Shown in pieces: positions 36,564 through 45,544 of a stretch of DNA of 64,000 nt (positions are counted from its first letter, which is position 1; the number at the start of each line of letters is the position of its first letter). This stretch comes from Candidatus Dechloromonas phosphorivorans (GTDB taxonomy: Bacteria; Pseudomonadota; Gammaproteobacteria; Burkholderiales; Rhodocyclaceae), in contig JADKIP010000013.1 in NCBI GenBank assembly GCA_016721185.1, positions 285,173-349,172 of the forward strand, read 5' to 3'. The notes under the pieces are model-generated. The model made no database searches, was not told the DNA's origin, and saw nothing but the letters and a program-made list of their open reading frames with translations. The position numbers and the translations under genes are program-made.

Positions 36564-37731
36564 CCGGCAAGCCTTGAAAATCGCGCTGGAATCCGGCGGA
36601 GAGCTTGATTTCGCAGCGCTCTCGGCGTCGCATGCCTCACTATTTTCGGTGGCTGAACTGCATATTTCGCCAGCCGTTTTGCAAGCGATGGCCGAGTTGA
36701 TCATTGCCATCGAATCGGTCATTGCCCTGCCGGCCTACCAGCAGCGCGTGCTGCTCGCGGCGCCCGCCAGCGCGCAAAAGCCGCTGGCCGCGCGCAGCGT
36801 CTTTTTCGGCTACGACTTCCATCTGGCCGAAGCCGGCCCACGGCTGATCGAGATCAATACCAATGCTGGTGGCGGCCTGCTCAATACCCGGCTGCTGATG
36901 GCGCATGGTGAACATGCAGCAGCCCAAAAAATCGAGCAGGCTTTCGTCGATATGTTCCGTGAGGAATGGCGTTTGATGCGGGGCGACGCGCCGCTCAAAC
37001 GCATCGCCATCGTCGATGAACATCCGGCGAATCAATATCTGGCGCCCGAGTTCGAGCTCTTCCGGCAGCTATTTGAAGCCAACGGGATTGCTGCCGTCGT
37101 TGCCGACCCCGGCGAATTCAGCCGCGACGGCAATCGCCTGCTGCACCGTGGCGAAGTGATCGACCTGGTTTACAACCGGCTGACCGATTTTTCACTCGAT
37201 GCTGCGGTCAACGCCGATTTAAGGGCAATTTTCGATGCCGACGGTGTGGTCGTCACGCCGCATCCGCGCGCCCATGCGCTCTATGCCGACAAGCGCAATC
37301 TGATGTTGCTCTCGGACGAGGCAGCGCTGATCGAAATTGGCGTGCCGGAAGCCACCCGAAAAGTTCTGCTCGCCGGCATTCCGCGCACGGTGGCGGTCAA
37401 GGCCGACGAGGGCGAGCGTTTCTGGGCTGAACGCAAACGCTGGTTCTTCAAGATTGCCACCGGTTTCGGCAGCCGTGCTGCCTATCGCGGCGACAAACTG
37501 ACCAAGCGGGTATTCGAGGAAATCCTGCAGGGCGGCTACATTGCCCAGGAAATCGTCCCGCCTTCCGAGCATTCAGTCGTCGTCGAGGATGAGTCGCAAC
37601 TGATGAAGGCCGACATTCGCGCCTTTGTCTATCAAGGCGCCGTGCAAATGTTCGTGGCCCGTCTCTATCAGGGCCAGACCACCAATTTCCGGACGCCGGG
37701 CGGCGGTTTTGCGCCGGTTTTCCCGGCTTGA
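36556..37731 (+). CDS. Uncharacterised protein with ATP-grasp-like features
   Basis: A 391-residue protein of unknown function. I place the start at ATG 36556 (MFDRQALK), overlapping the helicase stop; the frame is open slightly upstream. Residues about 85-115 read FFGYDFHLAEAGPRLIEINT followed by NAGGGLLNT, similar to the ligand-binding end of ATP-grasp enzymes. The C-terminal part has FKIATGFGSRAAYRGDKLT, GYIAQEIVPPSE and FVYQGAVQMFVARLYQGQTT, which also fits a circularly permuted ATP-grasp ligase such as the glutathionylspermidine synthase group. No signal peptide or membrane helix is present. Substrate is unknown. Confidence 0.6.
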   Translation: MFDRQALKIALESGGELDFAALSASHASLFSVAELHISPAVLQAMAELIIAIESVIALPAYQQRVLLAAPASAQKPLAARSVFFGYDFHLAEAGPRLIEINTNAGGGLLNTRLLMAHGEHAAAQKIEQAFVDMFREEWRLMRGDAPLKRIAIVDEHPANQYLAPEFELFRQLFEANGIAAVVADPGEFSRDGNRLLHRGEVIDLVYNRLTDFSLDAAVNADLRAIFDADGVVVTPHPRAHALYADKRNLMLLSDEAALIEIGVPEATRKVLLAGIPRTVAVKADEGERFWAERKRWFFKIATGFGSRAAYRGDKLTKRVFEEILQGGYIAQEIVPPSEHSVVVEDESQLMKADIRAFVYQGAVQMFVARLYQGQTTNFRTPGGGFAPVFPA

Positions 37732-37748
37732 AAGCGTAAAATTCGGTC

Positions 37749-38255
37749 ATGAAAGTTTTTGGTATTGCCGGTTATTCCGGCTCCGGCAAGACAACCTTGC
37801 TGGAAAAATTGATTCCCCAATTGACTGCCCGCGGCCTCAAGGTCTCGGTGATCAAACACGCCCACCACGGTTTCGACATCGACCGGCCGGGCAAGGATTC
37901 CTACCGTCACCGCGAAGCCGGCGCGAGCGAAGTGCTGCTTTCCTGTAACGACCGCTGGGCCTTGATGCACGAGCGGCGCGAAGAGGCCGAGGTGACGCTG
38001 GATGAACTGCTGGCGCATCTTTCCCCGTGCGATCTGGTGTTGATCGAAGGCTTCAAGCAGGAACCGATTCCCAAGCTGGAAGTCCACCGTCCGGAAAACG
38101 GCAAGCCGCCGCTCTTTCCCGATCGCCCGGATATCGTCGCCGTGGCGACCGATGCCGATATCGCGACGACCTTGCCCAAGCTGCCGCTGAATGACATCAG
38201 CGCCATCGCCGATTTCGTGATGAACACCCTCCAATTGCAGGCCCGCCCATGCTGA
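37749..38255 (+). CDS. mobB: Molybdopterin-guanine dinucleotide biosynthesis protein B
   Basis: A 168-residue P-loop GTPase that assists MobA in attaching GMP to molybdopterin. Walker A is IAGYSGSGKTTLLEKLI near the N-terminus, followed by KHAHHGFDIDRPGKDSYRH and LIEGFKQEPIPKLEVHR. It overlaps moeA by seven bases, forming a mobB-moeA-moaD cofactor cluster. Confidence 0.94.
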   Translation: MKVFGIAGYSGSGKTTLLEKLIPQLTARGLKVSVIKHAHHGFDIDRPGKDSYRHREAGASEVLLSCNDRWALMHERREEAEVTLDELLAHLSPCDLVLIEGFKQEPIPKLEVHRPENGKPPLFPDRPDIVAVATDADIATTLPKLPLNDISAIADFVMNTLQLQARPC

Positions 38256-39466
38256 GTTTTGAACAAGCCCTGGAAAAATTGCTCGCCGCTGTGCAAGCCG
38301 TCGAAGAAGTGCGTTCGCTGCCGCTGACGGCTGCGGCCGGTCGCGTTTTGGCCGTCGCGCAGCAGTCGACCGTAGCCGTGCCGCCGCTCGATAACTCGGC
38401 AATGGACGGTTACGCCGTGCGTACTGCCGATGTGACGGTCGCCGGTGTTTGCCTGCCGGTCAGCCAGCGGATTCCGGCCGGGACGGTGGGCTCGACGCTG
38501 CAACCGGGCACGGCCGCCCGCATCTTCACCGGTGCGCCGGTGCCGGCGGGGGCCGATGCTGTCGTGATGCAGGAACGCTGCGAACACGGCGAAAACGGCG
38601 TGGTGATCAATCAGGTGCCGCGTGTTGAGGAAAATATCCGTCGCGCCGGGGAAGATATTGCGGTGGGAGCCGAAATCCTCAAGCCGGGCATCAAGCTGCG
38701 GCCGCAGGACATTGCGCTTGCAGCTTCGGCTGGCTTGCCGGAGTTGCCGGTTTATCGTCGCGTCCGGGTTGGCGTCTTTTTCACCGGCGATGAACTGGTC
38801 CAGCCGGGCGAGCCGCTGCCACCGGGCGGCATCTACAATTCCAACCGTTACGCGCTGCGCGCCCTGCTCGAAGGTCTGGGCTGCGAAGTGCGCGATCTCG
38901 GCACCGTGCCGGACAAGCTCGACGCCACCCGCGAAGCACTGCGCAAGGCAGCGGCCGATAACGATCTGATCATCACCAGCGGCGGCGTTTCGGTCGGCGA
39001 GGAAGATCACGTCAAACCCGCCGTCGAAGCCGAAGGGCAGCTCGACATGTGGAAAATTGCCATCAAGCCGGGTAAGCCGCTGGCCTTTGGCGAAGTCCGG
39101 CGCAGCGCCGAGAATGGCGGTGGCAAGGCCTGGTTCATCGGCCTGCCGGGTAACCCGGTGTCGGCCATCGTCACCTTCATGATCATGGTGCGCCCCTTCG
39201 TGCTGCGCTTGCAGGGCGTTACCGACGTCACGCCGCGCGCCTTCAATCTGCGGGCTGATTTCGACTGGCTACGGCCGGATGTTCGCGCCGAATTTCTCCG
39301 TGCGCGGATTAACGATATCGGCGATGTCGAGCTTTACCCGAATCAGGGGGCCGGCGTTGTCACCTCCTTGTGTTGGGGCGATGGTCTGGTCTGCAACAAA
39401 CCGGGTCTGGCGATCAATCGAGGCGACAGCGTTCGCTTCGTGCCTTTTGCCGAGTTGCTGTCATGA
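38249..39466 (+). CDS. moeA: Molybdopterin molybdenumtransferase
   Basis: A 405-residue enzyme that inserts molybdate into adenylylated molybdopterin. The N-terminal part shows PPLDNSAMDGYAVR, then RIFTGAPVPAGADAVVMQE and NIRRAGEDI. The MoCF catalytic domain has TGDELVQPGE, SGGVSVGEEDH, and GLPGNPVSAIVTF. Its stop overlaps moaD (ATGA). Confidence 0.96.
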   Translation: MLSFEQALEKLLAAVQAVEEVRSLPLTAAAGRVLAVAQQSTVAVPPLDNSAMDGYAVRTADVTVAGVCLPVSQRIPAGTVGSTLQPGTAARIFTGAPVPAGADAVVMQERCEHGENGVVINQVPRVEENIRRAGEDIAVGAEILKPGIKLRPQDIALAASAGLPELPVYRRVRVGVFFTGDELVQPGEPLPPGGIYNSNRYALRALLEGLGCEVRDLGTVPDKLDATREALRKAAADNDLIITSGGVSVGEEDHVKPAVEAEGQLDMWKIAIKPGKPLAFGEVRRSAENGGGKAWFIGLPGNPVSAIVTFMIMVRPFVLRLQGVTDVTPRAFNLRADFDWLRPDVRAEFLRARINDIGDVELYPNQGAGVVTSLCWGDGLVCNKPGLAINRGDSVRFVPFAELLS

Positions 39467-39711
39467 GCGTCAAAATTCTCTATTTCGCCAGCCTCAAGGA
39501 AGCCCTTGGCATGGGTGGCGAATCCGTCGAACTGCCGGCTGGTGTGACGACCGTGGGCGCGCTGCGTGACTGGCTGGTCACGCAGGGCCGCGAAAAACTG
39601 GCCAGCGCCAAAAATCTGCGCTGCGCTGTCAATCAGGATATGGCCGGGCTCGATGCGCCGGTCAGGGAAGGCGACGAAATCGCCTTCTTCCCGCCGGTTA
39701 CCGGCGGTTAA
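39463..39711 (+). CDS. moaD: Molybdopterin synthase small subunit
   Basis: An 82-residue ubiquitin-like sulfur carrier. The ATG at 39463 overlaps the moeA stop and gives MSVKILYFASLKEALG, typical of MoaD; the frame is open upstream but that part lies inside moeA. The protein ends VTGG, the Gly-Gly tail that is adenylylated and thiocarboxylated. No moaE is adjacent in this window. Confidence 0.93.
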   Translation: MSVKILYFASLKEALGMGGESVELPAGVTTVGALRDWLVTQGREKLASAKNLRCAVNQDMAGLDAPVREGDEIAFFPPVTGG

Positions 39712-39723
39712 ACAGGAAATTTA

Positions 39724-40644
39724 ATGTCTATTCAATGGTTCCCTGGGCACATGACCCAGGCCCGCAAGAAAGCCACCGAAACACTGGCGATGACCGATGT
39801 CGTCGTCGAAGTGCTCGATGCCCGTCTGCCGCAGGCCAGCAGCAATCCGATGATTCACGAGTTGCGCCGGCATCGCCAGCGGCCGTGTCTGAAGCTGCTC
39901 AACAAGGCCGACATGGCCGATCCGGTCGCCACCAAGGCCTGGCTCGATTACTTTTCCCAGCAGCCGGGCGTCAAGGCCGTCGCCATCTCCTGCAAAAAAG
40001 CCAGTGATGTGGCGCGTATTCCGGCCTTGGCGCAACAACTGGCGCCGACCCGCTGCGATGCCGTGAAGCCCTTGCGCCTGCTGATCATGGGGATTCCCAA
40101 CGTCGGCAAATCGACTTTGATAAATGCCTTGGTCAGGAAAAAAGTGGCGGCGGTCGGCGATCAGCCGGCCGTGACCAAGAGCCAGCAGCGGGTCGATATC
40201 AACTCGCGGCTGACCATTTACGACACGCCGGGCATGCTCTGGCCGAAGATCGAACATCCGATCGATGGTCTGATGATGGCGGCCAGCCACGCGGTGGGCG
40301 TCAATGCCTACATCGACGAAGAAGTGGCGACTTTCCTCACCGACTTCCTGCTCGAACACTACCCGGCGCTACTGACCGCCCGCTATGGCTTTTCGACGGA
40401 AGGCATGGATGGTGTGGCGGTGATCGCCGCCGTTGCCAAAAAACGCGGCTGCCTGCTGAAAAACCGGGGTGGCGAGCTTGATCTCGAAAAGGCTGCGACC
40501 ATTTTGATCAACGATTACCGTTCCGGCACGCTGGGTCGGATCAGTATGGAAACGCCGATCTTACGTGAAGCGCGCGCCCGGCAACTGGCCGAGGCTGCTA
40601 GGGTCAACCCGAAAAATAACGAAAATTCAGACGAGTTGGAATAG
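39724..40644 (+). CDS. ylqF: Ribosome biogenesis GTPase YlqF/RbgA
   Basis: A 306-residue circularly permuted GTPase. The order is G4 (LLNKADMAD) and G5-like first, then G1 (GIPNVGKSTLINALV), G2 and G3 (YDTPGMLWP), as in the YlqF/YawG class. The N-terminus WFPGHMTQARKKATE is a family signature. It acts in late large-subunit assembly in Bacillus; in betaproteobacteria the role is inferred. Confidence 0.93.
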   Translation: MSIQWFPGHMTQARKKATETLAMTDVVVEVLDARLPQASSNPMIHELRRHRQRPCLKLLNKADMADPVATKAWLDYFSQQPGVKAVAISCKKASDVARIPALAQQLAPTRCDAVKPLRLLIMGIPNVGKSTLINALVRKKVAAVGDQPAVTKSQQRVDINSRLTIYDTPGMLWPKIEHPIDGLMMAASHAVGVNAYIDEEVATFLTDFLLEHYPALLTARYGFSTEGMDGVAVIAAVAKKRGCLLKNRGGELDLEKAATILINDYRSGTLGRISMETPILREARARQLAEAARVNPKNNENSDELE

Positions 40645-40646
40645 CC

Positions 40647-41057
40647 GTGGCGAAGGACGCACAATTCGAGCAAGGCTTGCAGCGGCGCAAGCAGGTCATG
40701 GGCGATGCGTTTGTCGATAAGGCATTTACCGGCCTTGACGTGTTCACCGCGCCGCTTCAGGAATTTGTCACACGCAACGCCTGGGGTACCACCTGGTGCC
40801 GTGAAGGGCTTGATCTGAAGACCCGCAGTTTGCTGACTATCTCGATGCTGACCGCGCTTGGGCGTGCCCAGGAACTCAAGGGGCACGTTCGTGGCGCCGT
40901 CAATAACGGCGCGACGATGCAGGAAATTCAGGAAGTTTTGCTGCACGCCGCGATTTATTGCGGCATGCCGCTGGCGATTGACGCCTTCCGTTCAGCCCAT
41001 GAAGTGCTGAAGGAACTCGGGCTGATCGTCGCCGAGTCTGACGTTGGCCGGCCGTAG
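40647..41057 (+). CDS. Carboxymuconolactone decarboxylase family protein
   Basis: A 136-residue all-helical protein. The segment WCREGLDLKTRSLLTISMLTALGR and HVRGAVNNGATMQEIQEVLLHAAIYCG match PcaC-type 4-carboxymuconolactone decarboxylases. The AhpD Cys-x-x-Cys redox pair is absent, and the HxxxA pattern with one Cys (IYCG) is like PcaC. No other protocatechuate genes are nearby, so the function may differ. It starts with GTG two bases after the ylqF stop. Confidence 0.82.
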   Translation: MAKDAQFEQGLQRRKQVMGDAFVDKAFTGLDVFTAPLQEFVTRNAWGTTWCREGLDLKTRSLLTISMLTALGRAQELKGHVRGAVNNGATMQEIQEVLLHAAIYCGMPLAIDAFRSAHEVLKELGLIVAESDVGRP

Positions 41058-41069
41058 CCGGCCACTAGC

Positions 41070-42089
41070 TTAAACGCGCAACAGGGCGATTTTCAGCGGC
41101 GGCTGGCCGTCGTGGCTGGGGAAATCTTCTTCCGGCGTGATCCATTCCAGTTCGCGAATCGTCCGGCCGGCTTTGGTCGCACAGCGTTGCAGCTGATCAG
41201 CCCAGACTTCGCGTGAAATCTGCGCGGCGTTGTTGCAGCAGATCAGCGTGCCGCCCTCAACCGTACAGAGCAGTGCCAGTTTCATCAGCGCCGCATAGTC
41301 GTTGATGATGTCCACAACGCCGAACGGGCTTTTGGCATAACGCGGCGGGTCGAGGAAAACCAGATCAAAGGCGCGCTTTTCCAGCTTGGGGAAAACCGGC
41401 ATGTGCTTGCCGCGCACCATTTTCGGCTGGCCGATGCCGGCCAGTTGGCGCATGGCGGCGAAGGCGTCGCTCTGGACAAAGCGCATGCGGATCGGCAGTT
41501 CGTTGAGGCGGGCGTTTTCCTTGCCGATGCCGATATTCGATTCGGCAAAGTCGACATTGACCACATACTCGGCACCGGCGCTGGCTGCCACGACGCCAAT
41601 GCCGCAGGTGTAGGCAAACAGGTTGAGGACAGATTTGCCAGCGGCTTCCTGCTTGATGCGCCGACGACCGGCCCGCATGTCGAGGAACAGCCAGGGGTCC
41701 TGGCCACCGTGACGGCCCTGAACGACATAACGCAGGCCCAATTCGTGGAATTCGCGTGGCCGATGCGCTTCAACCAGCACTTCCGGCGGCAGCGGGTTGC
41801 TGATCCGCGAATTGGCGCGGCTGCGGTCGTTATAAACCGCGCTCAGGCCGGGCAGGGCAGTGGCGTAAAAGTTTTCGATCTCGCTGCGGTCGTGGCCGTC
41901 CAGCGTGTCGTGAAAAGTCTGGATCAGCAACAGGTCGCCGTAACGATCCACCGTCAGGCCGGCTCGGCCTTCAGTGCTGCCGTTGAACAGGCGGTAGGCG
42001 TTGGTGTCTTCGGCGTGCAATTGCTCGATCAGGGACTGACGAGCTGTAAAGGCAGCCTGTAAAAGCGCAGTAAGGGAGGTTTCGGTCAT
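41070..42089 (-). CDS. Class I rRNA methyltransferase, RlmI/RlmK-like
   Basis: A 339-residue SAM-dependent methyltransferase. The catalytic domain has VLNLFAYTCGIGVVAASAGA (SAM motif I), FVQSDAF, and FLDPPRYAKSPFG (motif IV), then CCNNAAQI. The N-terminal part (AYRLFNGSTEGRAGLTVDRYG) resembles the RNA-binding region of the RlmI group. I prefer the start MTETSLTALL at 42089 with GGAAAA upstream; an ATG nine codons earlier is possible. The exact rRNA target is unknown. Confidence 0.8.
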   Translation of the reverse strand: MTETSLTALLQAAFTARQSLIEQLHAEDTNAYRLFNGSTEGRAGLTVDRYGDLLLIQTFHDTLDGHDRSEIENFYATALPGLSAVYNDRSRANSRISNPLPPEVLVEAHRPREFHELGLRYVVQGRHGGQDPWLFLDMRAGRRRIKQEAAGKSVLNLFAYTCGIGVVAASAGAEYVVNVDFAESNIGIGKENARLNELPIRMRFVQSDAFAAMRQLAGIGQPKMVRGKHMPVFPKLEKRAFDLVFLDPPRYAKSPFGVVDIINDYAALMKLALLCTVEGGTLICCNNAAQISREVWADQLQRCATKAGRTIRELEWITPEEDFPSHDGQPPLKIALLRV

Positions 42090-42155
42090 GCTGTTTTCCG
42101 GTGAGGAGGGAGCCATCTGTGCAGTAATTACCGCCGGAAAGCCAAGCCGCGCATT

Positions 42156-42386
42156 TTACCGGATGCCGCCTGTCCCGTCCGGTTTGTGGAGCGCGAGCCA
42201 GATACGCCAGTGGCCGCAGGCCGAACGGGCGCGCCGCTCGCTGTTGTCCCAACCGCCACCGACACACAGGCCAGCGACGGTTTCCGACTCAACCATGACC
42301 TGCTCAGGCGTTTCACCGGGCCGGCGTTCGCCGCGCCAGCAGTCACAACTGGCGCAACGCTTGCGGTCGACGGCCTGAATCAGCAA
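42156..42386 (-). CDS. Small cysteine-rich protein
   Basis: A 76-codon frame, probably real. It has RKRCASCDCWRGERRPGE, then VAGLCVGGGWDNSERRARSACGHWRIW, giving five cysteines and one histidine in a zinc- or FeS-knuckle-like pattern. I recall similar small proteins in betaproteobacteria but cannot name a function. The start is TTG 15 bp after the rhodanese stop, in the same reading frame as the rhodanese gene, with no strong ribosome binding site. It ends before the methyltransferase gene. Confidence 0.55.
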   Translation of the reverse strand: MLIQAVDRKRCASCDCWRGERRPGETPEQVMVESETVAGLCVGGGWDNSERRARSACGHWRIWLALHKPDGTGGIR

Positions 42387-42401
42387 TTTTTCAACAAATT
42401 T

Positions 42402-42845
42402 TCAGCAGGTTTTCGCAGTGCGGCAGGCGGCGATGCTTTGGGTGGCTGGCACGACGGCGCCGCCCTCCTTGATCCAGCCTTTGATGCCTGATTTGACGTT
42501 ATAAACCTTGGTGTAACCGGCCTGCTGCGAAAGAAGCTGGCTAACGTCCTTGGTTCGGTTGCCGCTACGGCAGATAACGATCACCGGTTGATCCGGCTTG
42601 GCAATCGGCGCAAGCTTTTCCAGCCAGGCAGCAGGATCGACCCGGCCGCGCTCGTCGTAAAAAGTGAGCAGCTTGCTGCCATTCACGATGCCGGTGTCTT
42701 CCCATTCCGCTTGCGTCCGGATATCGACGACCGGCACGCCACTCTTGATCAGTTTGTCGAGTTCGGCTTTATCGATATCGATAATTTCGGCATGAGCCCA
42801 CAAGGAGGCGAGGGCAAGGCTGCAGGCAAGAATCAGATGGCGCAT
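42402..42845 (-). CDS. Exported rhodanese-domain protein
   Basis: A 147-residue periplasmic protein. The start MRHLILACSLALASLWAHA is chosen over an upstream ATG because it opens with a signal peptide. A single rhodanese domain follows, with VVDIRTQAEWEDTG and the active loop VICRSGNRTKDV containing the catalytic Cys. Two further cysteines (IAACRTAKTC) close the protein. It may move sulfane sulfur or sense thiols in the periplasm; the substrate is unknown. Confidence 0.85.
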   Translation of the reverse strand: MRHLILACSLALASLWAHAEIIDIDKAELDKLIKSGVPVVDIRTQAEWEDTGIVNGSKLLTFYDERGRVDPAAWLEKLAPIAKPDQPVIVICRSGNRTKDVSQLLSQQAGYTKVYNVKSGIKGWIKEGGAVVPATQSIAACRTAKTC

Positions 42846-42907
42846 GGGAACCTCGAAAATAAGGAAAAGCTGATTATACAAATCGGAATAGCAAATCTTC
42901 CAATTAG

Positions 42908-45544
42908 TCAGCCGTGCGATGAAGGTTCTGCCTTCGGAAACTTCCCAACCGCCCGCAGCTCTTTTTCCAGAATTTTTGCCCGGCTGATGTCGTTGAAGGT
43001 CATGACCACGCCGTCGATGACATTTTCCAGCGTGCGGTAGGGCATGATTTTGACCTGGAACCAGCGGCCGTCGGTGGTGCCGATTTCCCGATCCGAAAAC
43101 GCCAGCGTGTTCAGCACTTGCTCGGCATCGATTTGCAGGTTGGGGTAGGTCAGGTTGGTGACGATGTCGGAGAGCGGTCGGCCGATGTCGCCGGGAATCA
43201 ACTTGAACAGCCGCGTTGCCTGGGTGGTAAAGCGCCGGACGTGCAGGGCGTTATCGAGAAAAATGGTGGCGATGTCGGTGCTGTTGAGCAGATTCTTCAT
43301 GTCGTTATTGGCTGAAGACAGCTCATCGACCTTCGATTGCAGCTCAACATTCACCGTTTGCAGCTCTTCGTTGAGTGACTGCATTTCCTCCTTCGAGGTG
43401 GTCAGTTCCTCGTTGGTCGACTGCAATTCCTCATTGGTTGATTGCAGTTCTTCGCTGGCCGATTTCACCTCTTCCTGTGATGTCTGCATTTCCTCGCGCA
43501 GGCGCTGCACTTCCTGTTGGGCTTGCGCCAGCGCCTTTTCCAGATCCAGTTCGCGTTGGGCCCGGCGCGGGCTGCGTTTGCCCGTTTCGATAACCACTTC
43601 CGAGGGTGTCGCAACATCGGTGATGACCAGCATCGCCATACCGCGCAGCGGGGCCGGTTCCTGAATCGGGAAGATGGTCAGATCGACCAGTTGTGTGTCG
43701 CCATTGTGGTCAACCGGCAAATTGCTGCTGACAACGCTTTCGCCACTGCGCAAAGCGCGGGGCAGCGCCAGCGAAATTTCCTGACGCAGGCCGTCGCGGG
43801 CCATCGCGTGAATGTTCCAGTTAACCTTGCCGGCCGCCGGTTCCAGATATTTGCCGGTGCGCCCGTTGATGTAGACCAGATCGCCCGTGGCCGTGACCAG
43901 TACCGCCGCCGGCGAGAATTTCTGGAGCAGCAATTGGTCAGCCAGCGTCTGCAGATTGGCCGTCGATGTTTCAGGCTTCGGTTCCATGAGTGGGGCGGCT
44001 TTCGTCGGGAAATGGCGGGTCGGGAACTCAAGTTCGTCGGGGTGGAGCAAGCTGTTGCTGCGTTTGAAAAGACGGGCCTTGCTTTCCAGTGGCTCGAACA
44101 AATCGGTGAAATTGCCGATCGACTCGGCGCTGCCCAGCATCAGAATGCCGCCCGGTTTCAGGCTGTAGTGGAACAGGGGCAACAGTTTTTTCTGCAATTC
44201 TGGGCCGAGGTAAATCAGCAGATTGCGGCAAGTCAGTATATCCAGCTTGGTGAACGGCGGGTCCATGATGATGTTTTGCGGCGCGAAGACCACCATTTCA
44301 CGGATTTCCTTGGCCACCCGGAAGCTGTTGCCGTCTTCAACGAAGAAGCGCTTTAGCCGCGCCTCCGAAACGTCAATGGCAATATTGGCCGGGTAAAGGG
44401 CGCGCCGGGCTTTTTCAATGGCGTCCGGGTCAAGATCGGTGGCAAAAATTTGCAGCGAACAGCGTTCATGCGGTTTTCGTTGCTCCTGCAATTCGCGGAA
44501 GATGATTGCCAGCGAATAGGCTTCTTCGCCGCTCGAACAGCCGGCTACCCAGGCCCGCAAGGTGGTGCCGGGCGGCGTTGCGGCGAGTAAGTCGGGTAGT
44601 GTGTTTTCTTGTAAATAGGCCCAGGTGGCGGGGTCGCGGAAAAAATTGGTGACGCCGATCAGGAGTTCCTTGAAGAGCAGATCAAGCTCCTGCGGGTTCT
44701 CGCGCAAATGATGGACATAGTCGCCAATCCGGGCGAGCTGATGAATCGCCATGCGGCGCTCGATCCTGCGGTAAACCGTGGTTTTCTTGTAAAAAGAGAA
44801 GTCGTGGCCGGTGCGCTCGCGCAGCAGGATGCAGATTTTGTCGAAGGCGCTTTTCTGATCGACCGATTCCACATCGCTCACCGCCAGTTTGGCCGGCTGT
44901 TGCAAGTGCAGGGTGTCGATGATGCGCTGGGGCAGCGTTTCGGCGGCCGCGATAATGTCGGCTAAACCGGCATCGATGATGCTCTTCGGCATGCTGTCGA
45001 ACTTTGCTGAAGCCGGGTCTTGCGCCAGGACCAAGCCGCCGCGTTCCTTGATGGCGCGGACACCGAGCGTACCGTCCGAGCCCATGCCGGAGAGGATGAC
45101 GCCGATCGCCTGCTCCTGGCGATCGTCGGCTAGGGCGCGGAAGAAAAAATCGATCGGCAGGCGCAAACCGCGCGGCGCGATCGGTTCAAGCAAATAAAGG
45201 CTGTCGTGCAGAATGGATAAATCGGCATTGGGCGGAATGACATAAACACAATCCGGCCTGACCTTGATCCGGTTTTTGGCCTGCATGACCGGCATCAAGG
45301 TGGTCCGCTGCAGCAGCTCGGGCATCATCCCCTTGTGGTCGGGGTCAAGGTGCTGAATGACGACAAAGGCCATGCCGCAGCCGACGGGCACGTGACCGAG
45401 GAACTGCGCCAGCGCCTCCAACCCGCCCGCCGAGGCGCCGATCGCGACGATCGGGAATTTCCGGCTTGGCATCGGTGCTGCTGTTTTGTCAGCCCTCGCT
45501 GGCGCCGGGGGCCTGGGCGGGGTCTTGTTTACGTCGCTCGGCAT
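42908..45544 (-). CDS. CheB-CheR-coiled coil-PAS hybrid signalling protein
   Basis: An 878-residue fusion. Residues about 28-215 are a CheB methylesterase domain with Ser38 (AIGASAGGLE), His65 (VVIQHLDPDH) and Asp157 (GMGSDGTLG) as the triad, without a receiver domain. A CheR methyltransferase follows (about 220-490; AWVAGCSSGEEAYSLA, ILTCRNLLIYLGP). A long coiled coil with ELQSTNEELQSTNEEL repeats (about 640-760) leads to a C-terminal PAS domain. A PAS-like segment also lies near 520-640. No histidine kinase domain is present. The 5' end of this gene overlaps the preceding Crp-PAS-GGDEF gene by 56 bp, so the two are co-expressed. It starts MPSDVNK; a later Met at 25 is possible. Confidence 0.93.
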   Translation of the reverse strand: MPSDVNKTPPRPPAPARADKTAAPMPSRKFPIVAIGASAGGLEALAQFLGHVPVGCGMAFVVIQHLDPDHKGMMPELLQRTTLMPVMQAKNRIKVRPDCVYVIPPNADLSILHDSLYLLEPIAPRGLRLPIDFFFRALADDRQEQAIGVILSGMGSDGTLGVRAIKERGGLVLAQDPASAKFDSMPKSIIDAGLADIIAAAETLPQRIIDTLHLQQPAKLAVSDVESVDQKSAFDKICILLRERTGHDFSFYKKTTVYRRIERRMAIHQLARIGDYVHHLRENPQELDLLFKELLIGVTNFFRDPATWAYLQENTLPDLLAATPPGTTLRAWVAGCSSGEEAYSLAIIFRELQEQRKPHERCSLQIFATDLDPDAIEKARRALYPANIAIDVSEARLKRFFVEDGNSFRVAKEIREMVVFAPQNIIMDPPFTKLDILTCRNLLIYLGPELQKKLLPLFHYSLKPGGILMLGSAESIGNFTDLFEPLESKARLFKRSNSLLHPDELEFPTRHFPTKAAPLMEPKPETSTANLQTLADQLLLQKFSPAAVLVTATGDLVYINGRTGKYLEPAAGKVNWNIHAMARDGLRQEISLALPRALRSGESVVSSNLPVDHNGDTQLVDLTIFPIQEPAPLRGMAMLVITDVATPSEVVIETGKRSPRRAQRELDLEKALAQAQQEVQRLREEMQTSQEEVKSASEELQSTNEELQSTNEELTTSKEEMQSLNEELQTVNVELQSKVDELSSANNDMKNLLNSTDIATIFLDNALHVRRFTTQATRLFKLIPGDIGRPLSDIVTNLTYPNLQIDAEQVLNTLAFSDREIGTTDGRWFQVKIMPYRTLENVIDGVVMTFNDISRAKILEKELRAVGKFPKAEPSSHG

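Noticed and set aside
42128..42346. A second minus-strand frame overlapping the small Cys-rich gene
   Set aside because: Its product is Ser/Arg/Ala-rich without conserved features, whereas the other frame has ordered Cys motifs.
42186..42491. A 101-codon plus-strand frame
   Set aside because: It overlaps the Cys-rich frame and the rhodanese end on the other strand and has no supporting motif.
43118..44965. Several plus-strand frames of 65 to 279 codons
   Set aside because: All are antisense to the CheB-CheR-PAS gene; Ser-rich strings come from the coiled-coil repeat read backwards.
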